Source of the DNA: Ferriphaselus amnicola
GTDB lineage: Bacteria > Pseudomonadota > Gammaproteobacteria > Burkholderiales > Gallionellaceae
Reading direction: 5' to 3'
Length of the DNA stretch: 64,000 bases
NCBI RefSeq assembly: GCF_000974685.2
Contig: NZ_AP018738.1
Span: forward strand, 1,054,001 to 1,118,000
The number at the start of each line of letters is the position of its first letter. The stretch's first letter is position 1. Position numbers and translations under genes: made by a program. The notes under the pieces were generated by a model. That model ran no database searches and was not told the origin of the DNA. It saw nothing but the letters and a program-made list of their open reading frames with translations. Below, in pieces: positions 19,195 to 28,534 of this stretch.

Positions 19195-20292
19195 TTAGGC
19201 TGGATAGATGGCGCCGAGGATGCACGGGTGTGCCGCACCCGTGACGATGGGCAGGTTGCTGGGTTCGCGGTGGCAAGTTTGGCGAGCCAGCCAGGCAAAG
19301 GCGATTGCTTCCATCCAGTCTGCATCGATGCCCAGCCTATCTGTTGGCGCTATATAGCAGGCGGGTAGGGCGGTTTTCAGATAAGCCACGAGTGTTGCAT
19401 TGTGAGCTCCACCACCGCACAGCCAAATTTCCTCAGGTGCTGTGCAATACTTTGATATTGCATCAGCAATGCTTTGTCCAGTAAGTCCGAGCAAGGTAGC
19501 TTGAACGTCAGCGGGTGACTCGGTTCCTTGTAGGTGGGCTTCGAGCCAAGCCATGTTGAATAAGTCACGTCCGCTACTTTTGGGTGGGGGGGCGGCAAAG
19601 AAAGACTCTGCCAATAGTGTGTCTAACAACTTTGGCAGAATTTTCCCGCTGGCTGCCCAGTCCCCATTACGATCATAGGCTACACCGTGATGGCGGGCGA
19701 TCCACGCATCCATTAGCAAATTGCCGGGGCCGCAGTCGAAACCTATTGTTGCTTGCCCTGGCGAAAGATCAGTCAAATTGCTGATGCCACCGATATTTAG
19801 AATGATGCGATGAGTCTTTGCGTGGCGCAGTATGCGATCATGAAAAGCGGGAACTAGGGGGGCGCCTTGCCCGCCTGCTGCTATGTCGCGAGATCGGAAA
19901 TCTGCAATAACGTCGATGCCGGTAAGCTCAGCTAATAGCGCCGGGTTGTTGAGCTGTATGGTGTAGTGGTGCTCGGGGCGATGGCGGATGGTTTGGCCGT
20001 GGCAACCGATGGCGCGTATTTTTTGAGACTCAATGCCAACTTTATCGAGCAGAGCATGAGTTGCTGTAGCGTAATCGTGCGCTAACTGCTGACCAATAAG
20101 TTGAGCTTGGTGTAACTCATTCTCGGATGAGCTATGCAAAACCAGCAACGCGTCTTTCAGCGGCTGCTGGTAGGGTTGGTAGTAGCTGGTAATTAGCCGA
20201 GGCGTAACTTGCGAGAGATCAACTAACGCACAATCTATGCCATCTAAGCTGGTGCCGGACATGATGCCGACATAAAGCTCCGAACCAGTCAC
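19195..20292 (-). CDS. anmK: Anhydro-N-acetylmuramic acid kinase
   Basis: Phosphorylates anhydro-MurNAc to MurNAc-6-phosphate in cell-wall recycling. The N-terminal GIMSGTSLDGIDCALVD with its catalytic Asp, the GCHGQTIRHRP segment and NIGGISNLT are family hallmarks. 365 residues, normal. The gene lies 10 bases downstream of an M23 peptidase gene, so both cell-wall functions are probably co-expressed. Confidence 0.95.
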   Translation of the reverse strand: MTGSELYVGIMSGTSLDGIDCALVDLSQVTPRLITSYYQPYQQPLKDALLVLHSSSENELHQAQLIGQQLAHDYATATHALLDKVGIESQKIRAIGCHGQTIRHRPEHHYTIQLNNPALLAELTGIDVIADFRSRDIAAGGQGAPLVPAFHDRILRHAKTHRIILNIGGISNLTDLSPGQATIGFDCGPGNLLMDAWIARHHGVAYDRNGDWAASGKILPKLLDTLLAESFFAAPPPKSSGRDLFNMAWLEAHLQGTESPADVQATLLGLTGQSIADAISKYCTAPEEIWLCGGGAHNATLVAYLKTALPACYIAPTDRLGIDADWMEAIAFAWLARQTCHREPSNLPIVTGAAHPCILGAIYPA

Positions 20293-20302
20293 TGAGCAAG
20301 GG

Positions 20303-21598
20303 TTAGTCTAGTTTGGCTAGGCTGACATCACGCATCAGGCCAAGGCGAGAATACAAGCTCCGATTTGAATTTTCGAAAGCAGTCTTTTGGCTGGCGCTGA
20401 TTGGTTTCGCATCTGGCAGAGCAACGCGCAGCGGATCGCGCTGTACGCCATCGACCTTGAACTCATAGTGCAAGTGAGGGGCTGTAGCCAATCCGGTCAT
20501 GCCTACATAGCCGATGACATCGCCTTGGCGGATATGTTGGCCTTTGTGTATTCCGGCTGCAAAGCGAGACAAGTGGCCATATACCGTGCGGTAGCGACCC
20601 TGGTGATCCACCTCGATCACGTTGCCGTAACCATTTTGCTTACCGGCTACAGACACGACTCCATCCGCTGTGCTCTTAACTTTGGTGCCGGTTGGAGCGG
20701 CGTAATCCACACCCTTGTGAGCACGAACCTTGTTCAGCACTGGGTGTAGGCGGGCTGAACTAAAGCCTGAACTGATGCGAGAGAATTCCAGTGGTGAACG
20801 CAGGAAAGCCTTATGTACGCTCTTGCCGTCCGGCGTGTAATAGTCTCCGTGAGTTTCGTCGCTCTTGAAATAAACAGCACGGTAGGATGTGCCTTGATTG
20901 ATGAATTCAGCGGCGAGAATGCGACCTGTGCGCACTGGTTGGCCATTGCTGAATGTCATGTCATAAATGACGGAGAACTTGTCGCCTTTAGCCAGATCGT
21001 GGTGAAAGTCGATGTCGCCGCCAAAAATATCAGATAACTGACTGGCGACCGCATCGGGCAGATCGGCTTCATCTGTTGCTGCGAAAAGGCTGGACTTGAT
21101 CACGCCGGTGCGCAGGAAGGTGCGCTGCTCCACCTGTGCGGCTTGCGTGGAAACCTTGAATCCGTCGCCCTCGCGTTTAATCGCCACTTGAGCGCCGGCA
21201 TTGCCGGTGAAGCGTAAGGCGATTAGGTCGCCGTCAGCTGTAGTCTCGGCTTGGATCTGTTTGCCTGGAGCGAACTTGCGGAAGTCGGCTGCTTGGGCGC
21301 TCTTGCGCAGGAATGCGCTAGCGGCCCCATCGGAAACGTTTAGTTTTGTCAGCAGTGCATCTACGGTGTCCGTGCGGGACATTTTCTCGTTGCGCCAAAA
21401 GGTGGCAGCAGGTGCCGCAGCTTCGGCCGCAGGCAGGGTGATTTCTTGGGAAATGGTTGCAGCGGGGGTAAACTGAGTCAGGCTTTGCGGCATTACACCG
21501 AAGGCGGTAACTACGCCCAGCAGGGGTAGAGTGGAGACGGCTACAAACCAGCGAATCTTAGATTTGCGTTCTTGAGTCAGGATGTTTTGAGTTACCAT
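20303..21598 (-). CDS. M23-family murein DD-endopeptidase (MepM/YebA-like)
   Basis: Predicted to cut peptidoglycan cross-links during growth. A single membrane anchor near residues 17-35, an OapA/LysM-like region, a helical domain and a C-terminal LytM domain with Zn ligands in HKGVDYAAPTGT and HLHYEF. No obvious loss of catalytic residues. The ATG used has GGGGAG seven bases before it; an ATG 57 bases upstream is in frame but lacks such a site. Transcribed with anmK and divergently from tyrS. Confidence 0.9.
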   Translation of the reverse strand: MVTQNILTQERKSKIRWFVAVSTLPLLGVVTAFGVMPQSLTQFTPAATISQEITLPAAEAAAPAATFWRNEKMSRTDTVDALLTKLNVSDGAASAFLRKSAQAADFRKFAPGKQIQAETTADGDLIALRFTGNAGAQVAIKREGDGFKVSTQAAQVEQRTFLRTGVIKSSLFAATDEADLPDAVASQLSDIFGGDIDFHHDLAKGDKFSVIYDMTFSNGQPVRTGRILAAEFINQGTSYRAVYFKSDETHGDYYTPDGKSVHKAFLRSPLEFSRISSGFSSARLHPVLNKVRAHKGVDYAAPTGTKVKSTADGVVSVAGKQNGYGNVIEVDHQGRYRTVYGHLSRFAAGIHKGQHIRQGDVIGYVGMTGLATAPHLHYEFKVDGVQRDPLRVALPDAKPISASQKTAFENSNRSLYSRLGLMRDVSLAKLD

Positions 21599-21789
21599 TC
21601 GCGCTCCCCGTTTCACCATGCTTGACCGAATAGTCGAGATGCCTTGGTGATCCAAGGCGCGACTCTACCAGAAAAACCTCGGCGGTCAAACTGTAATCTG
21701 CCGCTTCTGGCTTGATTTTGCTATGGAATCGGGAGAATCGCCACCCTTTCTTGGGTGGCTAGGTTGAACATAACGACGAATCGAACACT

Positions 21790-22980
21790 ATGCAACAAGA
21801 AACACTCGAACTGATCAAGCGCGGCTGCGATGAATTGCTGCTGGAAGAAGAACTTAAACAGAAGTTGGCGCAAGGGCGCCCGCTGCGTATCAAGGCCGGC
21901 TTTGATCCAACGGCTCCCGATCTGCACCTTGGACACACCGTCTTGCTGAACAAGATGCGCCAGTTGCAGGACTTGGGGCACCACGCTCTTTTTTTGATTG
22001 GCGACTTTACCGGCATGATTGGTGATCCCACCGGCAAGAATACAACCCGCCCGCCGTTGTCGCGCGAACAGGTATTGGCTAACGCGCAGAGTTACCGCGA
22101 GCAGGTATTCAAAGTGCTTGATCCTGCAAAAACTGAAATCGTATTTAACTCTACTTGGATGGATCAATTCAGCGCGGTTGATCTGATTCGTTTGGCCGCG
22201 ACGCACACGGTGGCGCGGATGCTGGAGCGCGATGATTTTTCCAAGCGCTACAAGGGGGGGCAGCCTATCGCTATCCACGAATTTATGTATCCGTTGGTGC
22301 AAGGTTACGACTCCGTCGCACTCAAGTCTGACATCGAACTGGGGGGGACCGATCAGAAGTTCAATCTGCTGATGGGGCGCGAACTGCAAAAGCATCATGG
22401 GCAGCCCGCTCAGTGTGTATTGACCATGCCGCTGTTGGAAGGTCTGGATGGCGTGAATAAGATGTCCAAGTCGCTGGGGAATTACGTCGGCGTGACTGAA
22501 GCGCCGAACGACATGTTCGGTAAGCTGATGTCGGTGTCGGACGAGCTGATGTGGCGCTATCTTGAATTGCTGTCGTTCCGTCCGATGACCGAGATCCGTG
22601 GTTGGAAAGATGAAATCGAGGTCGGACGAAATCCTCGTGACATCAAAGTGTTGCTTGCTCAGGAAATCGTCGAGCGCTTCCATAGCCGTCAGGCAGCAAT
22701 CGATGCACTGGCTGCATTCGAGGCGCGTAGTCGCGGTGAGATTCCCGATGAGATGCCAGAAGTCTCGGTGCAATCCACCAATGGCAGTATCGGCATCGCC
22801 CATCTGCTCAAGCAGGCGGGGCTGACACCGAGTACCTCTGAGGCGAATCGCTTGGTAGAGCAAGGTGGAGTCAAGTTGGATGGCGAGAAGATCGGCGACA
22901 AGGGATTGCAAGTCGCCGCAGGCAGTGCGGTGGTTGTGCAGGCGGGCAAACGCAAGTTCGCTCGCGTTACTATTCAATAG
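21790..22980 (+). CDS. tyrS: Tyrosyl-tRNA synthetase (TyrZ-like, C-terminal S4 domain)
   Basis: Charges tRNA-Tyr. The class I HIGH motif appears as [10 protein letters not shown] (near residues 45-54) and the KMSKS motif as KMSKSLGN (near 223-230). A C-terminal S4 RNA-binding domain (about 335-395) is present. 396 residues is in the range of the TyrRS subgroup common in betaproteobacteria. Long opposite-strand frames here are shadows. Confidence 0.96.
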   Translation: MQQETLELIKRGCDELLLEEELKQKLAQGRPLRIKAGFDPTAPDLHLGHTVLLNKMRQLQDLGHHALFLIGDFTGMIGDPTGKNTTRPPLSREQVLANAQSYREQVFKVLDPAKTEIVFNSTWMDQFSAVDLIRLAATHTVARMLERDDFSKRYKGGQPIAIHEFMYPLVQGYDSVALKSDIELGGTDQKFNLLMGRELQKHHGQPAQCVLTMPLLEGLDGVNKMSKSLGNYVGVTEAPNDMFGKLMSVSDELMWRYLELLSFRPMTEIRGWKDEIEVGRNPRDIKVLLAQEIVERFHSRQAAIDALAAFEARSRGEIPDEMPEVSVQSTNGSIGIAHLLKQAGLTPSTSEANRLVEQGGVKLDGEKIGDKGLQVAAGSAVVVQAGKRKFARVTIQ

Positions 22981-22996
22981 GTTGTGGGTTGATCTT

Positions 22997-23668
22997 ATGG
23001 CGAATTCTGTTATTCCCGTCATTGCTATCGACGGCCCGTCTGCCTCAGGTAAAGGCACGGTCGCTCAGCGCGTTGCAGCGATTTTGGGTTTTCATTTTCT
23101 TGATAGCGGTGCCTTGTATCGTTTGCTTGGCTTGGCTGCGAATCAGCGCGGTGTAGCGTTGACTGATGAGTCCGGATTGGCGCAACTAGCTTTGGCGATG
23201 GATATTCGTTTTGAGGGTGAAGCAATTTGGCTGTTCGGCGCTCCGGTAGGCGATGAATTGCGCTCTGAACATGCTGCCGCTGCCGCATCCCAAGTGGCAG
23301 CACTACCTGCGGTGCGCGCTGCGCTGTTAGACAAGCAAAGGGCATTTCGCCAAGCGCCGGGCTTGGTTGCCGATGGGCGCGATATGGCCTCGGTGGTGTT
23401 CACCGATGCGGTTTGTAAAGTATTTTTGACGGCTAGCGCCGAAGCACGTGCGGAAAGACGCTATAAGCAGTTGATAGGCAAAGGGATGAGTGCTAATATC
23501 GCGCTCCTTTTGCAAGAGATACGTCTGCGCGATGAGCGCGATAGCCAGCGTAGCGTGGCACCTCTTCAAATAGCGCCTGGCGCGGCCCTGCTGGATTCGA
23601 CACCGCTGAGCATCGAACAGGCTGTGGAGGAAGTGCTGGTACGGTACCGTGCGGCGTGTAAGGAATAG
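22997..23668 (+). CDS. cmk: Cytidylate kinase
   Basis: Phosphorylates CMP and dCMP. The P-loop GPSASGKGTVAQRVA begins at residue 13, followed by FLDSGALYR and the NMP-binding VADGRDMASVVF. 223 residues, normal. The ATG starts 16 bases after tyrS; an upstream in-frame extension only overlaps tyrS. cmk-rpsA-ihfB is a classical bacterial order. Confidence 0.95.
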   Translation: MANSVIPVIAIDGPSASGKGTVAQRVAAILGFHFLDSGALYRLLGLAANQRGVALTDESGLAQLALAMDIRFEGEAIWLFGAPVGDELRSEHAAAAASQVAALPAVRAALLDKQRAFRQAPGLVADGRDMASVVFTDAVCKVFLTASAEARAERRYKQLIGKGMSANIALLLQEIRLRDERDSQRSVAPLQIAPGAALLDSTPLSIEQAVEEVLVRYRAACKE

Positions 23669-23767
23669 CTGATTCTTGAATCAGTGTTTAGGACCTGTGG
23701 CGAGCCCTTCGTCATGGGATGTGTAACTAACCCCCGCTCACACCGGGTTTTGCTTGGAAATCTGTAA

Positions 23768-25474
23768 ATGACTACTGCCGTATCCGAAATGGAAAGTTTT
23801 GCCTCCCTGTTTGAAGAAAGCCTGACGCGCAAGGAAATGCGTGCTGGCGAACTGATTACCGCCCAAGTGGTGCGTGTCGATCATAACGTCGTCGTGGTGA
23901 ATGCGGGTCTTAAGTCTGAGAGCCTGATCCCCGTCGAAGAATTTTTGGACGACCAGGGTGCAATGGAAGTCAAGGCTGGTGATTTCGTCACCGTTGCCAT
24001 CGAATCGCTGGAAAACGGTTTCGGCGAAACTCGTTTGTCCCGTGAAAAAGCTAAGCGTCTGGCTGCATGGCACGAACTCGAAGTCGCTATGGAAGAAGGT
24101 CAGATCGTTTCCGGCTACGTCAGTGGCAAGGTCAAGGGTGGTCTCACCGCTCTGGTCAACGGTATCCGTGCTTTCCTGCCTGGTTCGCTGGTGGACATCC
24201 GTCCAGTTAAGGATACGACTCCTTACGAAAACAAGACCATGGAATTCAAGGTCATCAAGCTGGATCGCAAGCGCAACAACGTAGTGGTGTCCCGCCGCGC
24301 TGTGCTGGAAGCGACCCAAGGTGCTGATCGCGAAGCCCTGATGGAAAACCTGAAGGAAGGCGCAATCGTCAAGGGCGTGGTTAAGAACATCACCGACTAC
24401 GGTGCGTTTGTTGACTTGGGCGGTATCGACGGTCTGTTGCACATCACTGACTTGGCATGGCGTCGCGTGAAGCACCCATCCGAAGTGTTGACTGTTGGCG
24501 ACGAAGTCGAAGCCAAGATCCTGAAGTTCGACCAAGAGAAGAACCGTGTTTCTCTGGGCATCAAGCAAATGGGAGACGATCCTTGGAATGGTCTGGCTCG
24601 CCGCTATCCGGCTAGCACCCGCCTGTTCGGTAAGGTGACCAATCTGACCGACTACGGTGCATTCGTTGAAATCGAACAAGGCATCGAAGGTCTGGTTCAC
24701 GTTTCCGAAATGGACTGGACCAACAAGAACGTACATCCTTCCAAGGTCGTTGCTCTGGGCGACGAAGTAGAAGTGATGATTCTGGAAATCGACGAACAAC
24801 GTCGTCGTATCTCTCTGGGCATGAAGCAGTGCCAGTCTAATCCTTGGGACGATTTCGCGATCAACCACAAGAAGGGCGACAAAGTACGCGGTCAAGTCAA
24901 GTCCATCACTGACTTCGGCGTGTTCATCGGTCTGGAAGGCGGCATCGACGGTTTGGTTCACTTGTCCGACCTATCTTGGTCGCAGCCTGGTGAAGAAGCC
25001 GTGCGTGGCTACAAGAAGGGCGACGAACTGGAAGCTGTGGTTCTGGCCATTGACGTTGAGCGTGAGCGCATCTCCCTCGGCATCAAGCAGATCGACGGTG
25101 ATCCGTTCAGCGGCTTCGTGGCTGGCCATGACAAGGGCGCGATCGTTAACGGTATCGTCAAGTCGATGGATGCTAAGGGCGCAGTGATCGGTTTGGACGG
25201 CGACGTTGAAGCTTACCTGAAGGCTTCTGAAGTGTCGGCTGACCGTGTTGAAGACATCCGCAACCACCTGAAGGAAGGCGACACCATCAAGGCCGTCATC
25301 ATCAACGTGGATCGCAAGGGTCGTGGCATTAATCTGTCCATCAAGGCGCTGGATCGTGCTGAAGAAGCAGCTGCTATGCAGAAGTTCTCTTCCGAGAACC
25401 AAGCGAGTGCTGGCACGACCAACCTGGGCGCATTGCTCAAGGCCAAGCTGGACACCAGCAAGGCTGACGCATAA
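23768..25474 (+). CDS. rpsA: 30S ribosomal protein S1
   Basis: Binds mRNA and brings it to the 30S subunit. 568 residues with six S1 (OB-fold) repeats; repeats 3-6 are easily seen from [40 protein letters not shown] and [14 protein letters not shown]. The 99-base leader after cmk is typical of rpsA and may carry autoregulation by S1, which is known in E. coli but not shown here. Confidence 0.97.
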   Translation: MTTAVSEMESFASLFEESLTRKEMRAGELITAQVVRVDHNVVVVNAGLKSESLIPVEEFLDDQGAMEVKAGDFVTVAIESLENGFGETRLSREKAKRLAAWHELEVAMEEGQIVSGYVSGKVKGGLTALVNGIRAFLPGSLVDIRPVKDTTPYENKTMEFKVIKLDRKRNNVVVSRRAVLEATQGADREALMENLKEGAIVKGVVKNITDYGAFVDLGGIDGLLHITDLAWRRVKHPSEVLTVGDEVEAKILKFDQEKNRVSLGIKQMGDDPWNGLARRYPASTRLFGKVTNLTDYGAFVEIEQGIEGLVHVSEMDWTNKNVHPSKVVALGDEVEVMILEIDEQRRRISLGMKQCQSNPWDDFAINHKKGDKVRGQVKSITDFGVFIGLEGGIDGLVHLSDLSWSQPGEEAVRGYKKGDELEAVVLAIDVERERISLGIKQIDGDPFSGFVAGHDKGAIVNGIVKSMDAKGAVIGLDGDVEAYLKASEVSADRVEDIRNHLKEGDTIKAVIINVDRKGRGINLSIKALDRAEEAAAMQKFSSENQASAGTTNLGALLKAKLDTSKADA

Positions 25475-25486
25475 TCGAGGTGTGAC

Positions 25487-25774
25487 ATGACTCGTTCAGA
25501 ACTGATTGCCAACCTAGCAGAGCGTCATCCGCAACTGTTGGCCAAGGATGCGGAACTGGCGGTCAAGGTCATCCTTGACACGCTGGGCGAAACTTTGGCT
25601 AGCGGTGGTCGCATCGAAATTCGCGGCTTTGGCAGCTTTGCGCTGAACTATCGTCCACCCCGCCAAGGGCGCAATCCCAAGTCGGGCGACAAGGTGCAAG
25701 TACCGGCCAAGTATGTCCCGCACTTCAAGGCGGGCAAAGAGTTGCGCGAACGGGTAGATTACCCCGCCAAGTAA
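25487..25774 (+). CDS. ihfB: Integration host factor subunit beta
   Basis: With IhfA forms the DNA-bending heterodimer. 95 residues; the beta-arm sequence [20 protein letters not shown] with the intercalating Pro is intact. Follows rpsA by 12 bases. IHF is relevant here because the nif promoter in this window is sigma-54 dependent, and IHF commonly assists NifA there. Confidence 0.96.
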   Translation: MTRSELIANLAERHPQLLAKDAELAVKVILDTLGETLASGGRIEIRGFGSFALNYRPPRQGRNPKSGDKVQVPAKYVPHFKAGKELRERVDYPAK

Positions 25775-25795
25775 CTCTGGCAAGCAGTAGTGATG

Positions 25796-25829
25796 AGCGG
25801 CTCTATCGTAAGATAGAGCCGCTTTTCTT
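25796..25829 (+). terminator. Rho-independent terminator after ihfB
   Basis: Perfect 12-bp stem AGCGGCTCTATC with a GTAA tetraloop, followed by TTTCTT. Ends the cmk-rpsA-ihfB transcript and separates it from the minus-strand cluster. Confidence 0.92.
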
Positions 25830-25872
25830 CGTGGGTACGAGTGCGCTCCGGCCAACGAGGAGTTTGTTAGAT

Positions 25873-27294
25873 TTAGTTTCGGTCGAAGCGAGTAGATCCT
25901 GCGAGATATTCGACTTTATCGAAGGCAGCTAGGGAGGTGTTGATGATTCGACCTGCGTGATTAGTGTCGGCGGCGGCATCGACGATCATGCGTGTGCTGG
26001 CGCAGATACGCAGCGCTCCGAACGACGTGTCATCACGGCTGCCACAGGTTACGGGTTGTCCCACGAGAAAGCGCCTTCTGGCATGGGGTGATTGATCACC
26101 CGCATCTCGTTGTAATAACTGGTACATGAGCCGAGTTTCATCCAGCGTAAACGCGGCCCCTGACTTGGGGTGCCTTAGTGAGAAGGGAAAGATACTCTGG
26201 ATATGCCCCCAATCATCAGACTCGACCTGAAACGGGCGCTCTAATTGCGGCACAGGGAGGGCGATACATAGCGGACTGCTCTTCAGTCGAGATTCCATCG
26301 CCGTTGCAAACGTACTTAGCGCTTGGCTGATAGATGATCTGGGAAGTTGACTGAAGGCGCGAAATTCTTCTAAAGCTGCTTGCCAGCGTAGCAGCAAGCC
26401 AAAATTTGGGGACTCGGGCTCGGCGGTCGTAGCCTTCAAACGAGCAGCACTAGTTTCTGGAATCAGCAGGGCACCGGAAAAGCTAGGGCCACCAATGAAC
26501 TTGGAACCCGTGATTGCGACCATAAAATCCAACTCCAGATAGCAGCGTAATGTGGCGGGGGTGAAACGGAACTGGCAGGCATCGACGAGGACATCACACT
26601 GTTGCGGCCAGCGCTGGTGCAGTTCGGCAGCAAGCGTTGGGCTCGGGGCGATAAGGCCGGTCTTGGAGACATCGACCAACACTAGCAACAGGTGCCGCCC
26701 GGCGGCAATGACCTGTTCAGCGTGCCGAGCGAAATCCGCGTCGATCTCGCTCGTACTGCGCGGCGTGCCATCGGCCAAGCGCAATGCGATAGTGCTTACC
26801 TGATTGGCAGGCGACGACATGGCCGCTACGACATAGCTACCGGTTTCCGCCTCTTCCACGGTAAGGGTGTGCATCGGCTTACCCACGGAGTTCGCCACTC
26901 GGCGGGCGGCAGCTTGGTGCGCGTCGGTACCCGACGCGGCAAGCTGTAACTCCAGTCCAGATAAATCGCCAAGTCTGCACAGACTCAGCAACTCACGGCG
27001 GATAAGTGTACTTTCACGCGCATAGACAAGCTCAGCTGACTCTTTGCGCAAGCCAGCTTGGAAGCGTAGGTGTAGCAGCTTGCTTGCAAGGTAGGCCGGC
27101 TCCGAGATAGGCGAGGCGGTGGATGAGCCGAGGGCGATCAGCCCCGAGTCCGGCAATACAGGGCATCCGTAGCGATTCAGTTCGGTGTTTGGATCTCGTC
27201 GTAGTCGCTCGTCGCCTCCCGCCACCAGCATTTCATGCAAAGGCAGCAGACTCTGGTTGCCGGTGCGGAGCGGGCGACTAAGGACGACTTCCAT
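25873..27294 (-). CDS. Class V aminotransferase-like PLP enzyme of unknown substrate
   Basis: 473 residues with a fold-type I PLP architecture. The core DVLVDACQFRF (Asp about 238, Gln about 241) and ITGSKFIGGPSFSG (PLP Lys about 265) follow the class V/SufS-like pattern Asp-x-x-Gln ... Gly-x-Lys. The Cys-loop of cysteine desulfurases is not evident, so desulfurase activity is doubtful. It is the last gene of a three-gene minus-strand set with an ATP-grasp protein and a PLP decarboxylase. The start ATG lies 7 bases after the ATP-grasp stop; a longer frame would only overlap that gene. Confidence 0.75.
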   Translation of the reverse strand: MEVVLSRPLRTGNQSLLPLHEMLVAGGDERLRRDPNTELNRYGCPVLPDSGLIALGSSTASPISEPAYLASKLLHLRFQAGLRKESAELVYARESTLIRRELLSLCRLGDLSGLELQLAASGTDAHQAAARRVANSVGKPMHTLTVEEAETGSYVVAAMSSPANQVSTIALRLADGTPRSTSEIDADFARHAEQVIAAGRHLLLVLVDVSKTGLIAPSPTLAAELHQRWPQQCDVLVDACQFRFTPATLRCYLELDFMVAITGSKFIGGPSFSGALLIPETSAARLKATTAEPESPNFGLLLRWQAALEEFRAFSQLPRSSISQALSTFATAMESRLKSSPLCIALPVPQLERPFQVESDDWGHIQSIFPFSLRHPKSGAAFTLDETRLMYQLLQRDAGDQSPHARRRFLVGQPVTCGSRDDTSFGALRICASTRMIVDAAADTNHAGRIINTSLAAFDKVEYLAGSTRFDRN

Positions 27295-27301
27295 GGGCGA
27301 T

Positions 27302-28516
27302 TTAAACTGGACGTTTTGCCGCATCCAGCAACAAGCTGCGGAAGGCCGCGAACACTTTATGCATCTGCGGCTGTTTGTAGGGGAAGATGTCCACAGGATC
27401 CATCGAATGCACGACCATCGACGTGTCCACCTCAAAGATCAGCAGCTTGCCGTCATCGGTTTCAGCGCAGTCGATACCCAGATAGTCCAAGCCCATGCGC
27501 TCGTGGATCGCGGTGAGCGCTGTTTGATGACGGCAGGCAAATTCGCGGTCGAAATGAACCATGGCGAATTCCTCTTCGGCGCGCTTTTCGGCACTTTCAG
27601 ACATACCTGCGTTGAGATAATGAATCATCCAATGGCTAGAGATCGCCAAATGTGCAAGATAAGGTTTGCCGGCGATCAACGCGATGCGGTATTTGCGGAA
27701 CTGGCCGTCGGCATTGCGGTAGTCCACAAAACGCGAGATGAAGAATTCGTGCTGAGTGGCGTTCGTCAGATAGACACCCACATCGGCAGGCCCATCAAGC
27801 TTGTCCAATCCTTGGCCTGCATGCGAATCCACTGGGCGCACGATCAGCGGATAACCGCCGTCTAACCAAGCTTCAGGTGATTGTCTCTGGATGTTGAGTG
27901 CTTCTAGTGTGGCGCGTTCAACGCGGAGGGTTTGCGGGATCACCACGCCGGGAGCATCGTGAAGTAGGGCGTACACACCGTCACGCGACAGGTGCGAGAT
28001 GGAGCGAGGCAGATTCAGCACAGGGCGCGGCCAATCGCGCAGTTGCTCCTCTAATTGATGTAGCAGGGGCAGATTGGCATCCGACTCACCGATACCTACG
28101 AATAACACATCGTGATCTGGCACCTGCTCGGAAGCCGGTAGGCCCTCTTTGAGGAACAGCAGATCCAGTTGAATATCTGAGCGCTCCAGTAAGAATTCCA
28201 GCGGAGTATTCGCCATCATGTCGCCAGGTGACATCAACGCCAATAGACGTAGTGTGGGCTTTTCGTGTGTAGATAGGGTATAGAGTTGTTGTATTTCAAT
28301 AGCTAGGCGCTGTATCTGCAAAGAAAGTGTTCGTTTTCCCATCAGTAACATCACTGAGGACAAGTCCATCATCGTGTTGGCATCACTAGGATGTTCCTCT
28401 GCTCGTTTGAGCAGTTGCTGCCCGATCGGCGCGAGGTCGATGCCAGCCATGACCATGCGCGTGAAAGCGGCTTGGCCGATGAGTGGAGCGGGGTGCGTTA
28501 AGTGCCTTGCGTTCAT
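27302..28516 (-). CDS. ATP-grasp (RimK-like) ligase with helical N-terminal domain
   Basis: 404 residues. The first 90 are helical and TPR-like (repeated Leu/Ala pattern around residues 28-80). Residues 90-180 resemble an ATP-grasp pre-domain, and 185-395 hold the catalytic fold: PLIVRPVDSHAGQGL (223-237) is the lysine/glycine-rich nucleotide region and LLIFEVDTSMVVH (358-370) carries the metal ligands. Such enzymes join a carboxylate to an amine through an acyl-phosphate. Placed between a PLP decarboxylase (which would make an amine) and another PLP enzyme, it could conjugate that amine. Substrates are unknown. Confidence 0.78.
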   Translation of the reverse strand: MNARHLTHPAPLIGQAAFTRMVMAGIDLAPIGQQLLKRAEEHPSDANTMMDLSSVMLLMGKRTLSLQIQRLAIEIQQLYTLSTHEKPTLRLLALMSPGDMMANTPLEFLLERSDIQLDLLFLKEGLPASEQVPDHDVLFVGIGESDANLPLLHQLEEQLRDWPRPVLNLPRSISHLSRDGVYALLHDAPGVVIPQTLRVERATLEALNIQRQSPEAWLDGGYPLIVRPVDSHAGQGLDKLDGPADVGVYLTNATQHEFFISRFVDYRNADGQFRKYRIALIAGKPYLAHLAISSHWMIHYLNAGMSESAEKRAEEEFAMVHFDREFACRHQTALTAIHERMGLDYLGIDCAETDDGKLLIFEVDTSMVVHSMDPVDIFPYKQPQMHKVFAAFRSLLLDAAKRPV

Positions 28517-28534
28517 GAGGTTACCCAGCGTGAT

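Noticed and set aside
21721-23058. Minus-strand frame of 445 codons
   Set aside because: Antisense to tyrS and the cmk start; composition mirrors those genes and no motif is recognisable.
23738-24961. Minus-strand frame of 407 codons
   Set aside because: Antisense to rpsA; its repetitive look comes from the S1 repeats.
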